Of a stretch of 64,000 bases of DNA, positions 9,121 to 17,713 are shown in pieces. Origin of the DNA: JBFLXR01 sp040757065. Its GTDB lineage: Bacteria; Pseudomonadota; Gammaproteobacteria; Burkholderiales; Gallionellaceae. The stretch lies in assembly GCA_040757065.1 (NCBI GenBank), contig JBFLXR010000003.1, forward strand, positions 118,058-182,057. Direction: 5' to 3'. A program made the position numbers and the translations under genes. Position 1 is the first letter of the stretch; every line of letters starts with the position of its first letter. Under the pieces are notes generated by a model, which was not told the DNA's origin, did not search any database, and worked only from the letters and a program-made list of their open reading frames with translations.

Positions 9121-10986
9121 TCACACCTCCAGTTCAGACAGCTTGCGCCCGCTCAGCGCCAGCGAAACATTACGATCCATGCGCGCCTGCGCAAAAGCAA
9201 TCGTTTTTTCATTCAATGCAGCCACCGCCTGCTTAATTGCAGACGCATCGCCGCTCTGCATAATTGTGCGGGTAGACTCCACTTGCGTTTCAATTGAAGC
9301 CCGTCCGGCAGCATCAAGCAAATCGCTGTCCTGCGCCAAGGCATTGAGCACGGCATCGACCAATTGCTGCGCTTCGACCTGCTGCTCACGCAGCATACGC
9401 GCTTGAACATCGTCCTGCGCATGGACATTCGATTCCTGCAGCATACGCATAATCTCGGCATCGCTCAGCCCATAAGACGGCTTCACTGCTATTGCCGCCT
9501 CACTGCCCGTACTTTGTTCGCGTGCGCTGACCGACAACAATCCATCGGCATCCACCTGAAAGGTCACCCGGATGCGTGCTGCGCCCGCCACCATCGGCGG
9601 AATACCGCGCAGCTCGAATTTAGCCAACGAGCGGCAATCGCTCACCAATTCGCGCTCGCCTTGCACCACATGGATGCTCATCGCCGTCTGTCCATCCTTG
9701 AAGGTGGTAAAATCCTGCGCCCGGGCTGTAGGAATCGTACTATTGCGCGGAATTACCTTTTCCACCAGCCCGCCCATGGTTTCCAACCCCAGCGACAGCG
9801 GCAATACATCGAGCAGCAACCAATCGTCTTCTCCGCGGTTGCCCGCCAACACATTAGCCTGAATCGCCGCCCCCAACGCCACCACCTTATCGGGATCGAG
9901 ATTAGTCAGGGGAGTTTGACCGAAATATTCGGCCACCGCGCGTTGCACTTGCGGCATGCGGGTCGCGCCGCCAACCATGACCACACCCTTAATATCCTCC
10001 GGCTTCAGCCCTGCATCACGCAAAGCGCGACGCACCGGCTGCAAGGTGCGTCCAACCAAATTGCGACTCATTGCCTCGAATTCGCTTAACGTCAGCACAG
10101 TATCGACCACTTCACCGCTACTCAATACCGCGGTTACCCGTGTTTCAGCGTGCTCCGACAACTCTTCTTTGGCTGCGCGGGCGCGCGTCAACAGCAAACG
10201 CACATCTTGGGCAGCCAAAGCCGACAAATTGTTTTTCTCCAACAACCAGCAATAAATCCGATGGTCAAAATCGTCGCCGCCCAGCGCCGAATCGCCATTC
10301 GTTGCCAACACCTCGAATACGCCTTTCGAAAGACGTAATACAGAAATATCGAACGTCCCACCGCCCAAGTCGTACACGGCATACACACCCTCGGCTGCAT
10401 TGTCCAACCCGTACGCAATGGCTGCTGCTGTAGGCTCGTTCAGCAAGCGCAAGACATTCAGACCGGCCAGCCTTGCAGCATCCTTGGTAGCCTGACGCTG
10501 TGCATCGTCGAAATAAGCCGGAACGGTAATCACCGCCCCCACCAATTCGCCGCCCAGCGTCACTTCTGCGCGGGCGCGCAATACTTTCAAAATTTCGGCG
10601 GATACCTCGACCGGACTTTTCTCGCCGGCCACGGTACGCAAACGCACCATTCCCGGCGCATCCACAAAGCGATAAGGCGAACCGGCGATTTCTCCGATGT
10701 CTTTCAGACCGCGCCCCATGAAGCGCTTCACCGACACAATAGTATTCACCGGATCGGCGCTCTGCTCCAACTGTGCCGCCTCACCCACATGCACTGCGCC
10801 GTCAGGAAAATAACGCACCACAGACGGCAGCAAGGCCCGCCCGGTATCGTCGTTCAGCACCACGCTGATGCCGTTGCGCACCGTCGCCACCAACGAATTG
10901 GTCGTTCCCAGATCGATACCGACCGCCAGCCGGTGTTCGTGGGGAGCCGTGCTCATGCCCGGCTCTGCAATCTGTAATAAAGCCAT
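9121..10986 (-). CDS. hscA: Fe-S assembly chaperone HscA (Hsp70 type)
   Basis: 621 residues. The nucleotide-binding domain begins VGIDLGTTNSLVATV, with VYDLGGGTFDISVL and VVMVGGATRMP; the substrate domain follows at about 390 (LPLSLGLETMGG). HscA, with HscB, pulls clusters from IscU by binding its LPPVK loop, which is present in the iscU of this operon. The ATG shares one base with the hscB stop. Confidence 0.97.
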   Translation of the reverse strand: MALLQIAEPGMSTAPHEHRLAVGIDLGTTNSLVATVRNGISVVLNDDTGRALLPSVVRYFPDGAVHVGEAAQLEQSADPVNTIVSVKRFMGRGLKDIGEIAGSPYRFVDAPGMVRLRTVAGEKSPVEVSAEILKVLRARAEVTLGGELVGAVITVPAYFDDAQRQATKDAARLAGLNVLRLLNEPTAAAIAYGLDNAAEGVYAVYDLGGGTFDISVLRLSKGVFEVLATNGDSALGGDDFDHRIYCWLLEKNNLSALAAQDVRLLLTRARAAKEELSEHAETRVTAVLSSGEVVDTVLTLSEFEAMSRNLVGRTLQPVRRALRDAGLKPEDIKGVVMVGGATRMPQVQRAVAEYFGQTPLTNLDPDKVVALGAAIQANVLAGNRGEDDWLLLDVLPLSLGLETMGGLVEKVIPRNSTIPTARAQDFTTFKDGQTAMSIHVVQGERELVSDCRSLAKFELRGIPPMVAGAARIRVTFQVDADGLLSVSAREQSTGSEAAIAVKPSYGLSDAEIMRMLQESNVHAQDDVQARMLREQQVEAQQLVDAVLNALAQDSDLLDAAGRASIETQVESTRTIMQSGDASAIKQAVAALNEKTIAFAQARMDRNVSLALSGRKLSELEV

Positions 10987-11525
10987 CAGGAATCTATCGC
11001 ATCGAAAGCGGAAGCGATTTCTTCCGCCAGTTTTTCCAGAAAGCGCAACTTGCGCACATCGCCCGCCGCCGCCTCGTACTGTTGCGTACGGTCGAGATTA
11101 TCCGCCAATCTTTGCTCCAGCGCGCGGACTTCATGCTGCAATCGGCGCTCCAGCGCATCCAGCTCTTCGGCATTGCCGGTTTCGCGCGCCTCCTCGATCG
11201 CCTCGCGCCACTCCATCTGGTCGATCAAAAACTCGGCCGGCATCGCAGTATTGGTTTCTTCCTGCGTGTCTACGCCATGCAAGCGCAGCAAATAGCGCGC
11301 CCGGTTCAGCGGACTGCGCAAAGTCTGGTAAGCCTCATTCACGCGTGTCGCCCACTGCATCGACAACCGGCGTTCGGATTCAGGCAAATGCGCAAACTTA
11401 TCTGGGTGTACCTGCGCTTGCAGGCTGCGGTATTGCTGCTCCAACACCGGCTTGTCCAATTCGAAACGGCCAGGCAAGCCGAACAGAGTGAAATAATCTT
11501 GCTGAAAATCGAAAGCGGGGTGCAT
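10986..11525 (-). CDS. hscB: J-domain co-chaperone HscB
   Basis: 179 residues. The N-terminal J domain has the HPDKF motif at about 40-44; the C-terminal three-helix part binds IscU. It delivers IscU to HscA and stimulates its ATPase. The ATG and the iscA stop form TGATG; the stop and the hscA start do the same, giving two successive coupled junctions. Confidence 0.97.
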   Translation of the reverse strand: MHPAFDFQQDYFTLFGLPGRFELDKPVLEQQYRSLQAQVHPDKFAHLPESERRLSMQWATRVNEAYQTLRSPLNRARYLLRLHGVDTQEETNTAMPAEFLIDQMEWREAIEEARETGNAEELDALERRLQHEVRALEQRLADNLDRTQQYEAAAGDVRKLRFLEKLAEEIASAFDAIDS

Positions 11526-11848
11526 CAGACTTTAAAACTTTCTCCGCAACCGCAGGTATCCTTCACGTTCGGATTATCGAACTTGAAGCCCTCGTTCAAC
11601 CCTTCCCGGGTATAGTCAAGCTGCATACCATCCAGATAAGGCAAACTTTTCGGATCGACCAGCACTGTCACGCCGTTGCTCTCAAAGCGCACATCATCCG
11701 CTGCAGCTTCGTCGGCGAACTCCAGTTTATATGCCATGCCGGAACATCCGCTGGTGCGTACGCCGATGCGCAGACCGATGCCCTTGCCCCGCTTGGTCAA
11801 AAAACCCAGCACATGCTGCGCCGCTTTCTCAGTCAACGTAATCGACAT
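11525..11848 (-). CDS. iscA: A-type Fe-S carrier IscA
   Basis: 107 residues. The conserved ligands Cys35 (TSGCSGMAY) and Cys99/Cys101 (DTCGCGESF) are all present. It carries clusters to 4Fe-4S targets, of which this window has several candidates (NadA, NirB, NasA, MoaA). It lies 4 bases after iscU. Confidence 0.97.
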   Translation of the reverse strand: MSITLTEKAAQHVLGFLTKRGKGIGLRIGVRTSGCSGMAYKLEFADEAAADDVRFESNGVTVLVDPKSLPYLDGMQLDYTREGLNEGFKFDNPNVKDTCGCGESFKV

Positions 11849-11852
11849 GATC

Positions 11853-12242
11853 TCACCCTTGACTTTGCTGCTTACTCTTGTAATCGCTGACGGCGGCCTT
11901 GATGGCGTCTTCGGCGAGGATCGAGCAGTGAATCTTCACCGGCGGCAAGGCCAGCTCTTCGGCAATCTGGGTGTTCTTGATCGACAGCGCTTCGTCCAAT
12001 GTCTTGCCTTTCACCCATTCGGTTACCAGCGAGCTGGAGGCTATCGCGGAGCCGCAGCCGTAGGTCTTGAATTTGGCGTCTTCGATGACGCCGTCTTTGC
12101 CGACTTTGATTTGCAGTTTCATGACGTCGCCGCAGGCGGGGGCACCTACCATGCCGGTGCCGACGTCGGCGTCGTCTTTGCCGAGGCTGCCGACGTTGCG
12201 GGGGTGTTCGTAGTGGTCGAGTAGTTTGTCGCTGTATGCCAT
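11853..12242 (-). CDS. iscU: Fe-S scaffold IscU
   Basis: 129 residues from MAYSDKLLDHYEHPRNVGS; an upstream in-frame extension is iscS antisense context and is not used. Cluster ligands are Cys37, Cys63 and Cys106, and the HscA recognition loop LPPVK is at 99-103. The 5' two-thirds of the gene share the unusual C-rich codon choice of iscS, and the 3' part reverts to the local norm near 12,050. Confidence 0.97.
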   Translation of the reverse strand: MAYSDKLLDHYEHPRNVGSLGKDDADVGTGMVGAPACGDVMKLQIKVGKDGVIEDAKFKTYGCGSAIASSSLVTEWVKGKTLDEALSIKNTQIAEELALPPVKIHCSILAEDAIKAAVSDYKSKQQSQG

Positions 12243-12264
12243 GGTGGTCTCCGTTGTGTGCGCG

Positions 12265-13482
12265 TCAGTGGGCAGCCCATTGGACGCTGTCGAGGTCGAT
12301 GCCTTCCTGGTACATTTCCCACAGGGGGGAGAGTTCGCGCAGTTTGCCGATTTTGTCTTTGAGCAGTTGGATGACGTAGTCGACTTCGGCTTCGGTGGTG
12401 TAGCGGCCGATGCTGAAGCGGATGGAGCTGTGTGCAAGTTCGTCGCTGCGTCCCAGCGCCCGCAGTACGTACGAGGGTTCGAGGCTGGCGGAGGTGCAGG
12501 CGGAGCCGCTGGAGACGGCGATGTCTTTGATCGCCATCATGAGGGATTCGCCTTCGACGAAGTTGAAGCTGACGTTGAGGTTGTGCGGAACGCGTTGTTC
12601 GAGGTCGCCGTTGAGGTGGACTTCTTCCATGCTGGAAAGTCCGGCCCACAGGCGGTCGCGCAGGGCGCGGATGCGGGTGTTCTCTTGGTGCATTTCCTCT
12701 TTGGCCAGGCGGAAGGCTTCGCCCATGCCGACGATCTGGTGGGTGGCGAGGGTGCCGGAGCGCATGCCGCGTTCGTGTCCGCCGCCGTGCATTTGGGCTT
12801 CGAGGCGGACGCGGGGTTTGCGGCGAACGTAGAGGGCGCCGATGCCTTTGGGGCCGTAGGTCTTGTGCGCGGAGAAGCTCATGAGGTCGACCGGCAGTTT
12901 GCCGAGGTCGATGTCCACTTTGCCGGTCGCTTGCGCTGCGTCGACGTGGAACAGGATGCCGCGTTCGCGGCAGAGTGCGCCGATGGCGGGAATGTTCTGG
13001 ACGACGCCGATTTCGTTGTTCACGTACATGACGCTCACCAGAACCGTATCCGGGCGCAAGGCGGCGCGCAGGTGTTCGAGGTCGATCAGGCCGTTGGGTT
13101 GCGGGTCGAGGTAGGTGGCTTCGAAGCCTTGCCGTTCGAGTTCGCGGACGGTGTCGAGGACGGCTTTGTGTTCGGTCTTGACGGTAATGAGGTGTTTGCC
13201 TTTGGTCGGGCCGTAGAAGTGGGCCGCGCCTTTGATGGCGAGGTTGTTGGATTCGGTGGCACCCGAGGTCCAGACGATTTCTTTGGAGTCGCAGTTGACC
13301 AGCGCGGCCACTTGCTCGCGGGCTTGCTCCACCGCTTGCTCCGCTTCCCAGCCGTAGGCGTGCGAACGGCTCGCCGGGTTGCCGAATTTCTCGCGCAAGT
13401 ACGGCATCATCGCGTCAACCACGCGCTCGTCTACCGGCGTCGTCGCCGAGTAGTCCATGTAGATCGGGAAATGCAAACTCAT
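12265..13482 (-). CDS. iscS: Cysteine desulfurase IscS
   Basis: 405 residues, class V PLP aminotransferase fold. The PLP lysine lies in SAHKTYGPKGIGALY and the catalytic cysteine is at 329 in SSGSACTSAS. It releases sulfur from cysteine for Fe-S clusters, thiamine, Moco and tRNA thiolation. The codon choice differs from neighbouring genes: the coding strand prefers C-ending codons, so the plus strand here is strikingly G-rich and carries a 464-codon antisense open frame. Confidence 0.98.
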   Translation of the reverse strand: MSLHFPIYMDYSATTPVDERVVDAMMPYLREKFGNPASRSHAYGWEAEQAVEQAREQVAALVNCDSKEIVWTSGATESNNLAIKGAAHFYGPTKGKHLITVKTEHKAVLDTVRELERQGFEATYLDPQPNGLIDLEHLRAALRPDTVLVSVMYVNNEIGVVQNIPAIGALCRERGILFHVDAAQATGKVDIDLGKLPVDLMSFSAHKTYGPKGIGALYVRRKPRVRLEAQMHGGGHERGMRSGTLATHQIVGMGEAFRLAKEEMHQENTRIRALRDRLWAGLSSMEEVHLNGDLEQRVPHNLNVSFNFVEGESLMMAIKDIAVSSGSACTSASLEPSYVLRALGRSDELAHSSIRFSIGRYTTEAEVDYVIQLLKDKIGKLRELSPLWEMYQEGIDLDSVQWAAH

Positions 13483-13496
13483 CCTGCCTCTTCCTA

Positions 13497-13970
13497 TCAG
13501 ACCGGCGCTTGCGCCAGACCGTTGTTTGTTTTGGACACAGAAATCGGCACGACCTTGTCGGCCTGCGCCTTGATATTATCCACACACTGCTGCAAATTGA
13601 TCGCAGCCAGATGTCCGTAGATCACCTCGCTCAGCCCCAGCCACAATTCGTGCGTCAGACAGGCTTTATCTTCCTGACAGTTACCCAAACCGCCGCATTG
13701 CGTCGCATCCAGCGGTTCGTCCACTGCCAAAATAATGTCGGCTATGGTAATCTGCGCGGCAGGGCGTGCAAGACAGTAGCCGCCGCCCGGCCCGCGGACA
13801 CTTTCGACGATCTTATGCTTGCGCAGCTTGCCGAACAACTGCTCCAGATAAGACAGCGAAATTTTCTGGCGGTCGCTGATGGCAGCCAGCGTCACCGGGC
13901 CGCGCCCGCCGCGCATCGTCAAGTCCACCATCGCCGTTACCGCGAAACGTCCCTTTGTCGTCAGCCGCAT
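13497..13970 (-). CDS. iscR: Iron-sulfur cluster regulator IscR
   Basis: 157 residues, Rrf2 family. A winged helix (MRLTTKGRFAVTAMVDL) is followed by the cluster-binding loop with Cys92, Cys98, Cys104 and His107, identical in spacing to E. coli. With a 2Fe-2S cluster it represses its own operon; apo-IscR controls other targets. It is first in the isc operon, with a strong promoter and an IscR box immediately upstream. Confidence 0.98.
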   Translation of the reverse strand: MRLTTKGRFAVTAMVDLTMRGGRGPVTLAAISDRQKISLSYLEQLFGKLRKHKIVESVRGPGGGYCLARPAAQITIADIILAVDEPLDATQCGGLGNCQEDKACLTHELWLGLSEVIYGHLAAINLQQCVDNIKAQADKVVPISVSKTNNGLAQAPV

Positions 13971-13974
13971 CGTT

Positions 13975-14007
13975 TACCCCTGAATAGTCAGTATAGAACA
14001 GGGGGTA
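13975..14007 (-). repeat. Inverted repeat in the iscR leader
   Basis: TACCCC(C)TG at 14007-13999 and CAGGGGTA at 13982-13975 are inverted copies with one extra C and a 16-base gap. The second arm contains the iscR ribosome site (CAGGGG). The predicted transcript start near 14001 would cut into the first arm, so it may work as a DNA operator rather than an RNA hairpin. The interval also holds ATACTGACT, a possible second IscR half-site. Confidence 0.45.
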
Positions 14008-14036
14008 ATCATAGAATTCCCGAACAAATTAGTCAA
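14008..14036 (-). promoter_or_regulatory. iscR: iscR promoter (sigma-70)
   Basis: TTGACT (14036-14031) and TATGAT (14013-14008) are separated by exactly 17 bases, close to consensus. The predicted start of transcription is near 14001, 30 bases before the iscR ATG. Confidence 0.85.
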
Positions 14037-14040
14037 CTAT
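14016..14040 (-). promoter_or_regulatory. IscR type 1 operator
   Basis: The 25-base site starts ATAGTTGACTA and ends TTCGGGAAT. It matches the type 1 consensus ATASYYGACTRWWWYAGTCRRSTAT at all but about three positions. It covers the -35 element, which fits holo-IscR autorepression, and it includes the last three codons and stop of cysE. Confidence 0.8.
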
Positions 14041-14754
14041 GCGATCCAGATATTTCGGATCGAATTTATCGGCCGTCGCCCGCTCTTCTTCGGTCTGTAC
14101 GCCGAGCTTTTCCAGTTGCGCCACGATCCACTCGATCCGCTCATCGACCACCGCAGTATGCCCAATCAAGCCGTGCAACGCTTTCGAAACCGGATCGTTC
14201 TGATCGTTGCCAATCCCATAAGGATTGAAACCGCTCTTACCCGCCTCGTCCAGAATGCGCGCCGGAATGCCGACCGCCGTCGCACCGGCTGGCACATCTT
14301 TTACCACCACGGCATTCGAACCAACTTTCGCGCCATCGCCGACAGTAATCGGCCCCAATATTTTCGCGCCCGCACCGACCACTACGCCGTTACCCAGCGA
14401 GGGATGCCGTTTACCCTCTTTCCATGAGGTACCGCCCAGTGTCACACCATGGTACAAGGTCACATCGTCGCCGATTTCTGCGGTTTCTCCGATCACCACT
14501 CCCATGCCGTGGTCGATAAAAAAGCGCCGGCCGATGGTTGCACCGGGGTGAATTTCGATACCGGTCAGTGCACGTCCGAGGTAAGACAGAAAACGCGCCA
14601 GCCATTTTAATTTCGCCCGCCACAGCGTGTGCGCCATACGATGCACCAAGCGCGCATGAAAACCCGGATAGCATGTGACGACCTCAAAGACATTCCGCGC
14701 CGCAGGATCGCGCGCGAATACGCTTTGAATATCTTCTCGAATGCCTTTGAACAT
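14029..14754 (-). CDS. cysE: Serine O-acetyltransferase
   Basis: 241 residues. A helical N-terminal domain is followed by a left-handed beta helix of hexapeptide repeats (IEIHPGATIG, GVVIGETAEIGDDVTLYHGVTLGG). It makes O-acetylserine for cysteine synthesis, feeding the adjacent IscS pathway. The ATG is 3 bases past the trmJ stop; the stop codon lies within the IscR operator. A longer C-terminal tail (about 70 residues after the hexapeptide repeats) is of the EpsC type. Confidence 0.95.
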   Translation of the reverse strand: MFKGIREDIQSVFARDPAARNVFEVVTCYPGFHARLVHRMAHTLWRAKLKWLARFLSYLGRALTGIEIHPGATIGRRFFIDHGMGVVIGETAEIGDDVTLYHGVTLGGTSWKEGKRHPSLGNGVVVGAGAKILGPITVGDGAKVGSNAVVVKDVPAGATAVGIPARILDEAGKSGFNPYGIGNDQNDPVSKALHGLIGHTAVVDERIEWIVAQLEKLGVQTEEERATADKFDPKYLDRIVD

Positions 14755-14757
14755 AGG

Positions 14758-15498
14758 TTACTTCTCTCGGTTACGTGCGTGGTATTGCGCGGTTTCAGTG
14801 AGAATACCGCGCAGAATATTAATTTCTTCCTGCTCCGGACGCGCCCGAGCGTACAACCGGCGCAATTTGTGCATTAAACGGGTCGGCTGCTTGGTTTGCA
14901 TAAAGCCGATTTGCACCAGCGTTTGCTCCAGATGCGCGAAGTAACGCTCCAACTCTTCGGTTTTAGCCGGCACCGATTCCGGCAACTTAATGCCTGCGTC
15001 CCCTGCGGCCAAGCGCAACTCATACGAAAGCACTTGCACTGCGGCAGCCAGATTCAGCGAACTGTACTCCGGATTAGCCGGGATGCGCACCATAATCTGA
15101 CAACGCGCCGCCTCTTCGTTGGTCAGCCCGGACATTTCCGTACCGAACAACAACGCCACCGGATGCTGGGCTGCATGCGCCGCGATCAACGGCATCGCTT
15201 CGCGCGGCGCCAGCAATGACTGAGATATATCGCGCACCCGAGCCGACATGCCCGCCACCAGCACCGTACCTTCCAGCGCTTCTTGCAAGGAGTCGCACAC
15301 CACAGCTTTTTCCAACACATCCACCGCACCGGAGGCCATCGCTTCGGCTTGAGGGTCGGGAAAATGCTTAGGATTGATCAGATATAAAGCCCCCAATCCC
15401 ATGGTCTTCATCGCCCTGGCGGCCGCGCCAATATTGCCCGGATGGCTAGTGTGACTCAGCACGACCCGCACGTTGCGTAAAATGTCCTGTTTCTCCAA
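14758..15498 (-). CDS. trmJ: tRNA (Cm32/Um32) 2'-O-methyltransferase TrmJ
   Basis: 246 residues, SpoU/SPOUT family. Motif 1 is HPGNIGAAARAMKTMG, with the SAM-binding knot at LLFGTEMSGL and IPANPEYSSLNLAAAVQVL at about 130-150. It methylates ribose 32 in the tRNA anticodon loop. The start used is TTG at 15498, since no ATG gives the conserved N-terminus. A cysE-trmJ-suhB neighbourhood is common in betaproteobacteria. Confidence 0.93.
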   Translation of the reverse strand: MEKQDILRNVRVVLSHTSHPGNIGAAARAMKTMGLGALYLINPKHFPDPQAEAMASGAVDVLEKAVVCDSLQEALEGTVLVAGMSARVRDISQSLLAPREAMPLIAAHAAQHPVALLFGTEMSGLTNEEAARCQIMVRIPANPEYSSLNLAAAVQVLSYELRLAAGDAGIKLPESVPAKTEELERYFAHLEQTLVQIGFMQTKQPTRLMHKLRRLYARARPEQEEINILRGILTETAQYHARNREK

Positions 15499-15564
15499 AA
15501 CCCAATTCCCACTAAAATACGTACCTTGGTAATTCTTCGCTCATTCACAGACAGGCTGAACAAC

Positions 15565-16371
15565 ATGCATCCGATGCTCAACACCGCGGTCAAAGCCGCA
15601 CGCCGTGCCGGCAATCTTATCCACCGTGCCGCAGGCAACCTCGACCACCTGACCGTTACTAAGAAGTCGCACGCCGACTATGTCAGCGAAGTGGATCGCG
15701 CCGCCGAGCAAGTGATTATCCAAACCCTGCTGGAAGCCTACCCGAACCATGCAATTTTAGCAGAAGAGAGCGGCAACCACGGCGAATCGGAATACGTCTG
15801 GATTATCGACCCGCTGGACGGCACCACCAACTTTCTGCACGGCTTCCCGCAATATGCAGTTTCTATCGCCTTGATGCAGAACGGCGTCCTGACGCAAGCC
15901 GTCATCTACGACCCGAACAAGAACGACTTGTTCACCGCCACCCGCGGACGCGGTGCCTTCCTGAATGATCGCCGCATTCGTGTCAGCAAGCGCGATCATC
16001 TGATCGATGCACTGATCGGCACCGGCTTCCCCTACACCCGCTTCGAGCACATGGATGCCTACATGAATATTTTTCAGGATCTGATGCAGAAGACTTCCGG
16101 CCTGCGTCGCCCGGGTGCCGCTTCGCTCGACTTGGCCTATACTGCAGCCGGTCGCTATGACGGCTTCTTTGAGACCGGATTGAACGTCTGGGACATTGCA
16201 GCAGGCTGCTTGTTGATCACGGAAGCCGGCGGTCTAGTCAGCGACCTGCAAGGCAACGACTCCTTCCTGAAAACCGGCCACATCTGCGCAGGCAATCCGA
16301 AAATCCACGAACAAATGCTGCGCACTATTGCCCCGCATTTGACCGACGGACTGAAAACACCCGCTGCTTAA
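15565..16371 (+). CDS. suhB: Inositol monophosphatase family protein SuhB
   Basis: 268 residues from MHPMLNTAVKAARRAGN. Metal site motifs: LAEESG (67-69), DPLDGTTNF (82-90) and WDIAAG near 215. SuhB dephosphorylates inositol monophosphate in vitro and joins the rRNA transcription antitermination complex with NusA/NusG. It is divergent from trmJ with 66 bases between the starts. Confidence 0.95.
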   Translation: MHPMLNTAVKAARRAGNLIHRAAGNLDHLTVTKKSHADYVSEVDRAAEQVIIQTLLEAYPNHAILAEESGNHGESEYVWIIDPLDGTTNFLHGFPQYAVSIALMQNGVLTQAVIYDPNKNDLFTATRGRGAFLNDRRIRVSKRDHLIDALIGTGFPYTRFEHMDAYMNIFQDLMQKTSGLRRPGAASLDLAYTAAGRYDGFFETGLNVWDIAAGCLLITEAGGLVSDLQGNDSFLKTGHICAGNPKIHEQMLRTIAPHLTDGLKTPAA

Positions 16372-16381
16372 CCTCACGCCG

Positions 16382-17671
16382 TTACGCGTTCGCGTAACGG
16401 CAGTTGGTTTCTCTGATCCGGCTGGCACCTGCCAGCCCGATTAGAGCAAAACCCAGCATCAATGCCATCCCGATCCGATAATTTTCCGGCGTGTAAACGC
16501 GCGCGCCTTCGATCAAGCGGCCATCCCAATAACGATCCATCACCCAGCCGCACAACGGTTGCAGAATACCCGCTCCCAAAAACGATCCCGTGTTCACCAG
16601 ACTGGTCGCCATGCCCGACAATGCTGGCGAATTCACCTCTTTCGCACTGGCCCAAGAGAGCGTAAAACCTGAAGCACAACATCCCATGACGAAGAACTGT
16701 ACATAACTCCACGGCTGCGGAATCTGCCACAAGCCAACGATCGGCAGCCAGCACAACACATACAGCAGCGAACCACCCACGATCAGCGACTTACGCTTCC
16801 CAAGACGGTCGGACAACAAACCGCTGCATAGCGCGCCCGCCGCAAACCCCATCAGCAGCAGCGTATTATGCGCACTAGCGGCTTCGCGGGTCATCCCCTG
16901 CACATCGCGCAAATACGGCACGGCCCACAACCCGGCGAACGCGAACAACGTACCGGCAATTCCGAAATTCGGGAAAAATCCCGGCCAAGTCGCACGATTA
17001 CCCGCCACCTGCTTCAGGCCATCCCACCAGTGTCCGCCGTGTTTCGGATGCGGCGGCAACCCCTCTAATTCGCGCAGAGAAGGCAAGCCGACCTCATGCG
17101 GGTGATTGCGCACGAATAACCATACTAGTAGCGCCAGCAGCAACGACAGCGCGCCGACTCCGGCAAACACGTTACGCCATGAAGTTTGCGTCACCAGCCA
17201 AACCAAAGGCGAGGCCGACAGAATAGCGCCGACATTTCCGAGCAAAATCGACAACCCGCCTGCCGTACCGAAATGCCGGTCGTGAAACCACACCGCATTC
17301 ACTTTCATCAGCGCAATGAAAAATACCGAAACCCCAAGACCGACCAGCACCCGCCCTACCGAAGCCAGCCATAAAACATCGGCATAGGCGAAAATCAGCG
17401 AACCGACACCGGACACCAGCGCTCCCGCCGTGACGATGCGCCTCACCCCCCAAGTATCCGCCATCACCCCCACGGGAATTTGCATCAGGGTGTACACGTA
17501 GAAATACATCGCCGCCAGCGCACCCAGCGCAGCCCCACTGGCATGAAAATCGCGTTGCAATTCACCGGCAATCGCCGCTGGTGCCATGCGATGAAAAAAG
17601 GCCAGCATGTAACACAATGCCAGCAAACCGAACGCCATCCAGCGCAGTTTCCGTATTTTATGTTTTACCAT
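16382..17671 (-). CDS. MFS transporter
   Basis: 429 residues with about 12 TM segments. MFS signature elements are MQIPVGVMADTWGVRRIV (loop 2-3) and SDRLGKRKSLIV (loop 8-9). The overall pattern resembles the organophosphate/anion-cation symporter branch (GlpT/UhpC/hexuronate-like), but the substrate is not identifiable. The stop converges with suhB, leaving only 10 bases between them and no obvious terminator. Confidence 0.85.
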   Translation of the reverse strand: MVKHKIRKLRWMAFGLLALCYMLAFFHRMAPAAIAGELQRDFHASGAALGALAAMYFYVYTLMQIPVGVMADTWGVRRIVTAGALVSGVGSLIFAYADVLWLASVGRVLVGLGVSVFFIALMKVNAVWFHDRHFGTAGGLSILLGNVGAILSASPLVWLVTQTSWRNVFAGVGALSLLLALLVWLFVRNHPHEVGLPSLRELEGLPPHPKHGGHWWDGLKQVAGNRATWPGFFPNFGIAGTLFAFAGLWAVPYLRDVQGMTREAASAHNTLLLMGFAAGALCSGLLSDRLGKRKSLIVGGSLLYVLCWLPIVGLWQIPQPWSYVQFFVMGCCASGFTLSWASAKEVNSPALSGMATSLVNTGSFLGAGILQPLCGWVMDRYWDGRLIEGARVYTPENYRIGMALMLGFALIGLAGASRIRETNCRYANA

Positions 17672-17713
17672 ACAGCACTAGCCCACCTTCAAGCTGTTAT
17701 ACAACACAATCAT

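Noticed and set aside
12226..13620. 464-codon open frame on the plus strand opposite iscS
   Set aside because: It exists because C-ending codons in iscS leave no antisense stops; the protein is a low-complexity shadow with no domain, and IscS is unmistakable.
14758..15564. Riboswitch or small RNA between trmJ and suhB
   Set aside because: Only 66 bases separate the two start codons and no stable structure is visible; it is a divergent promoter region.
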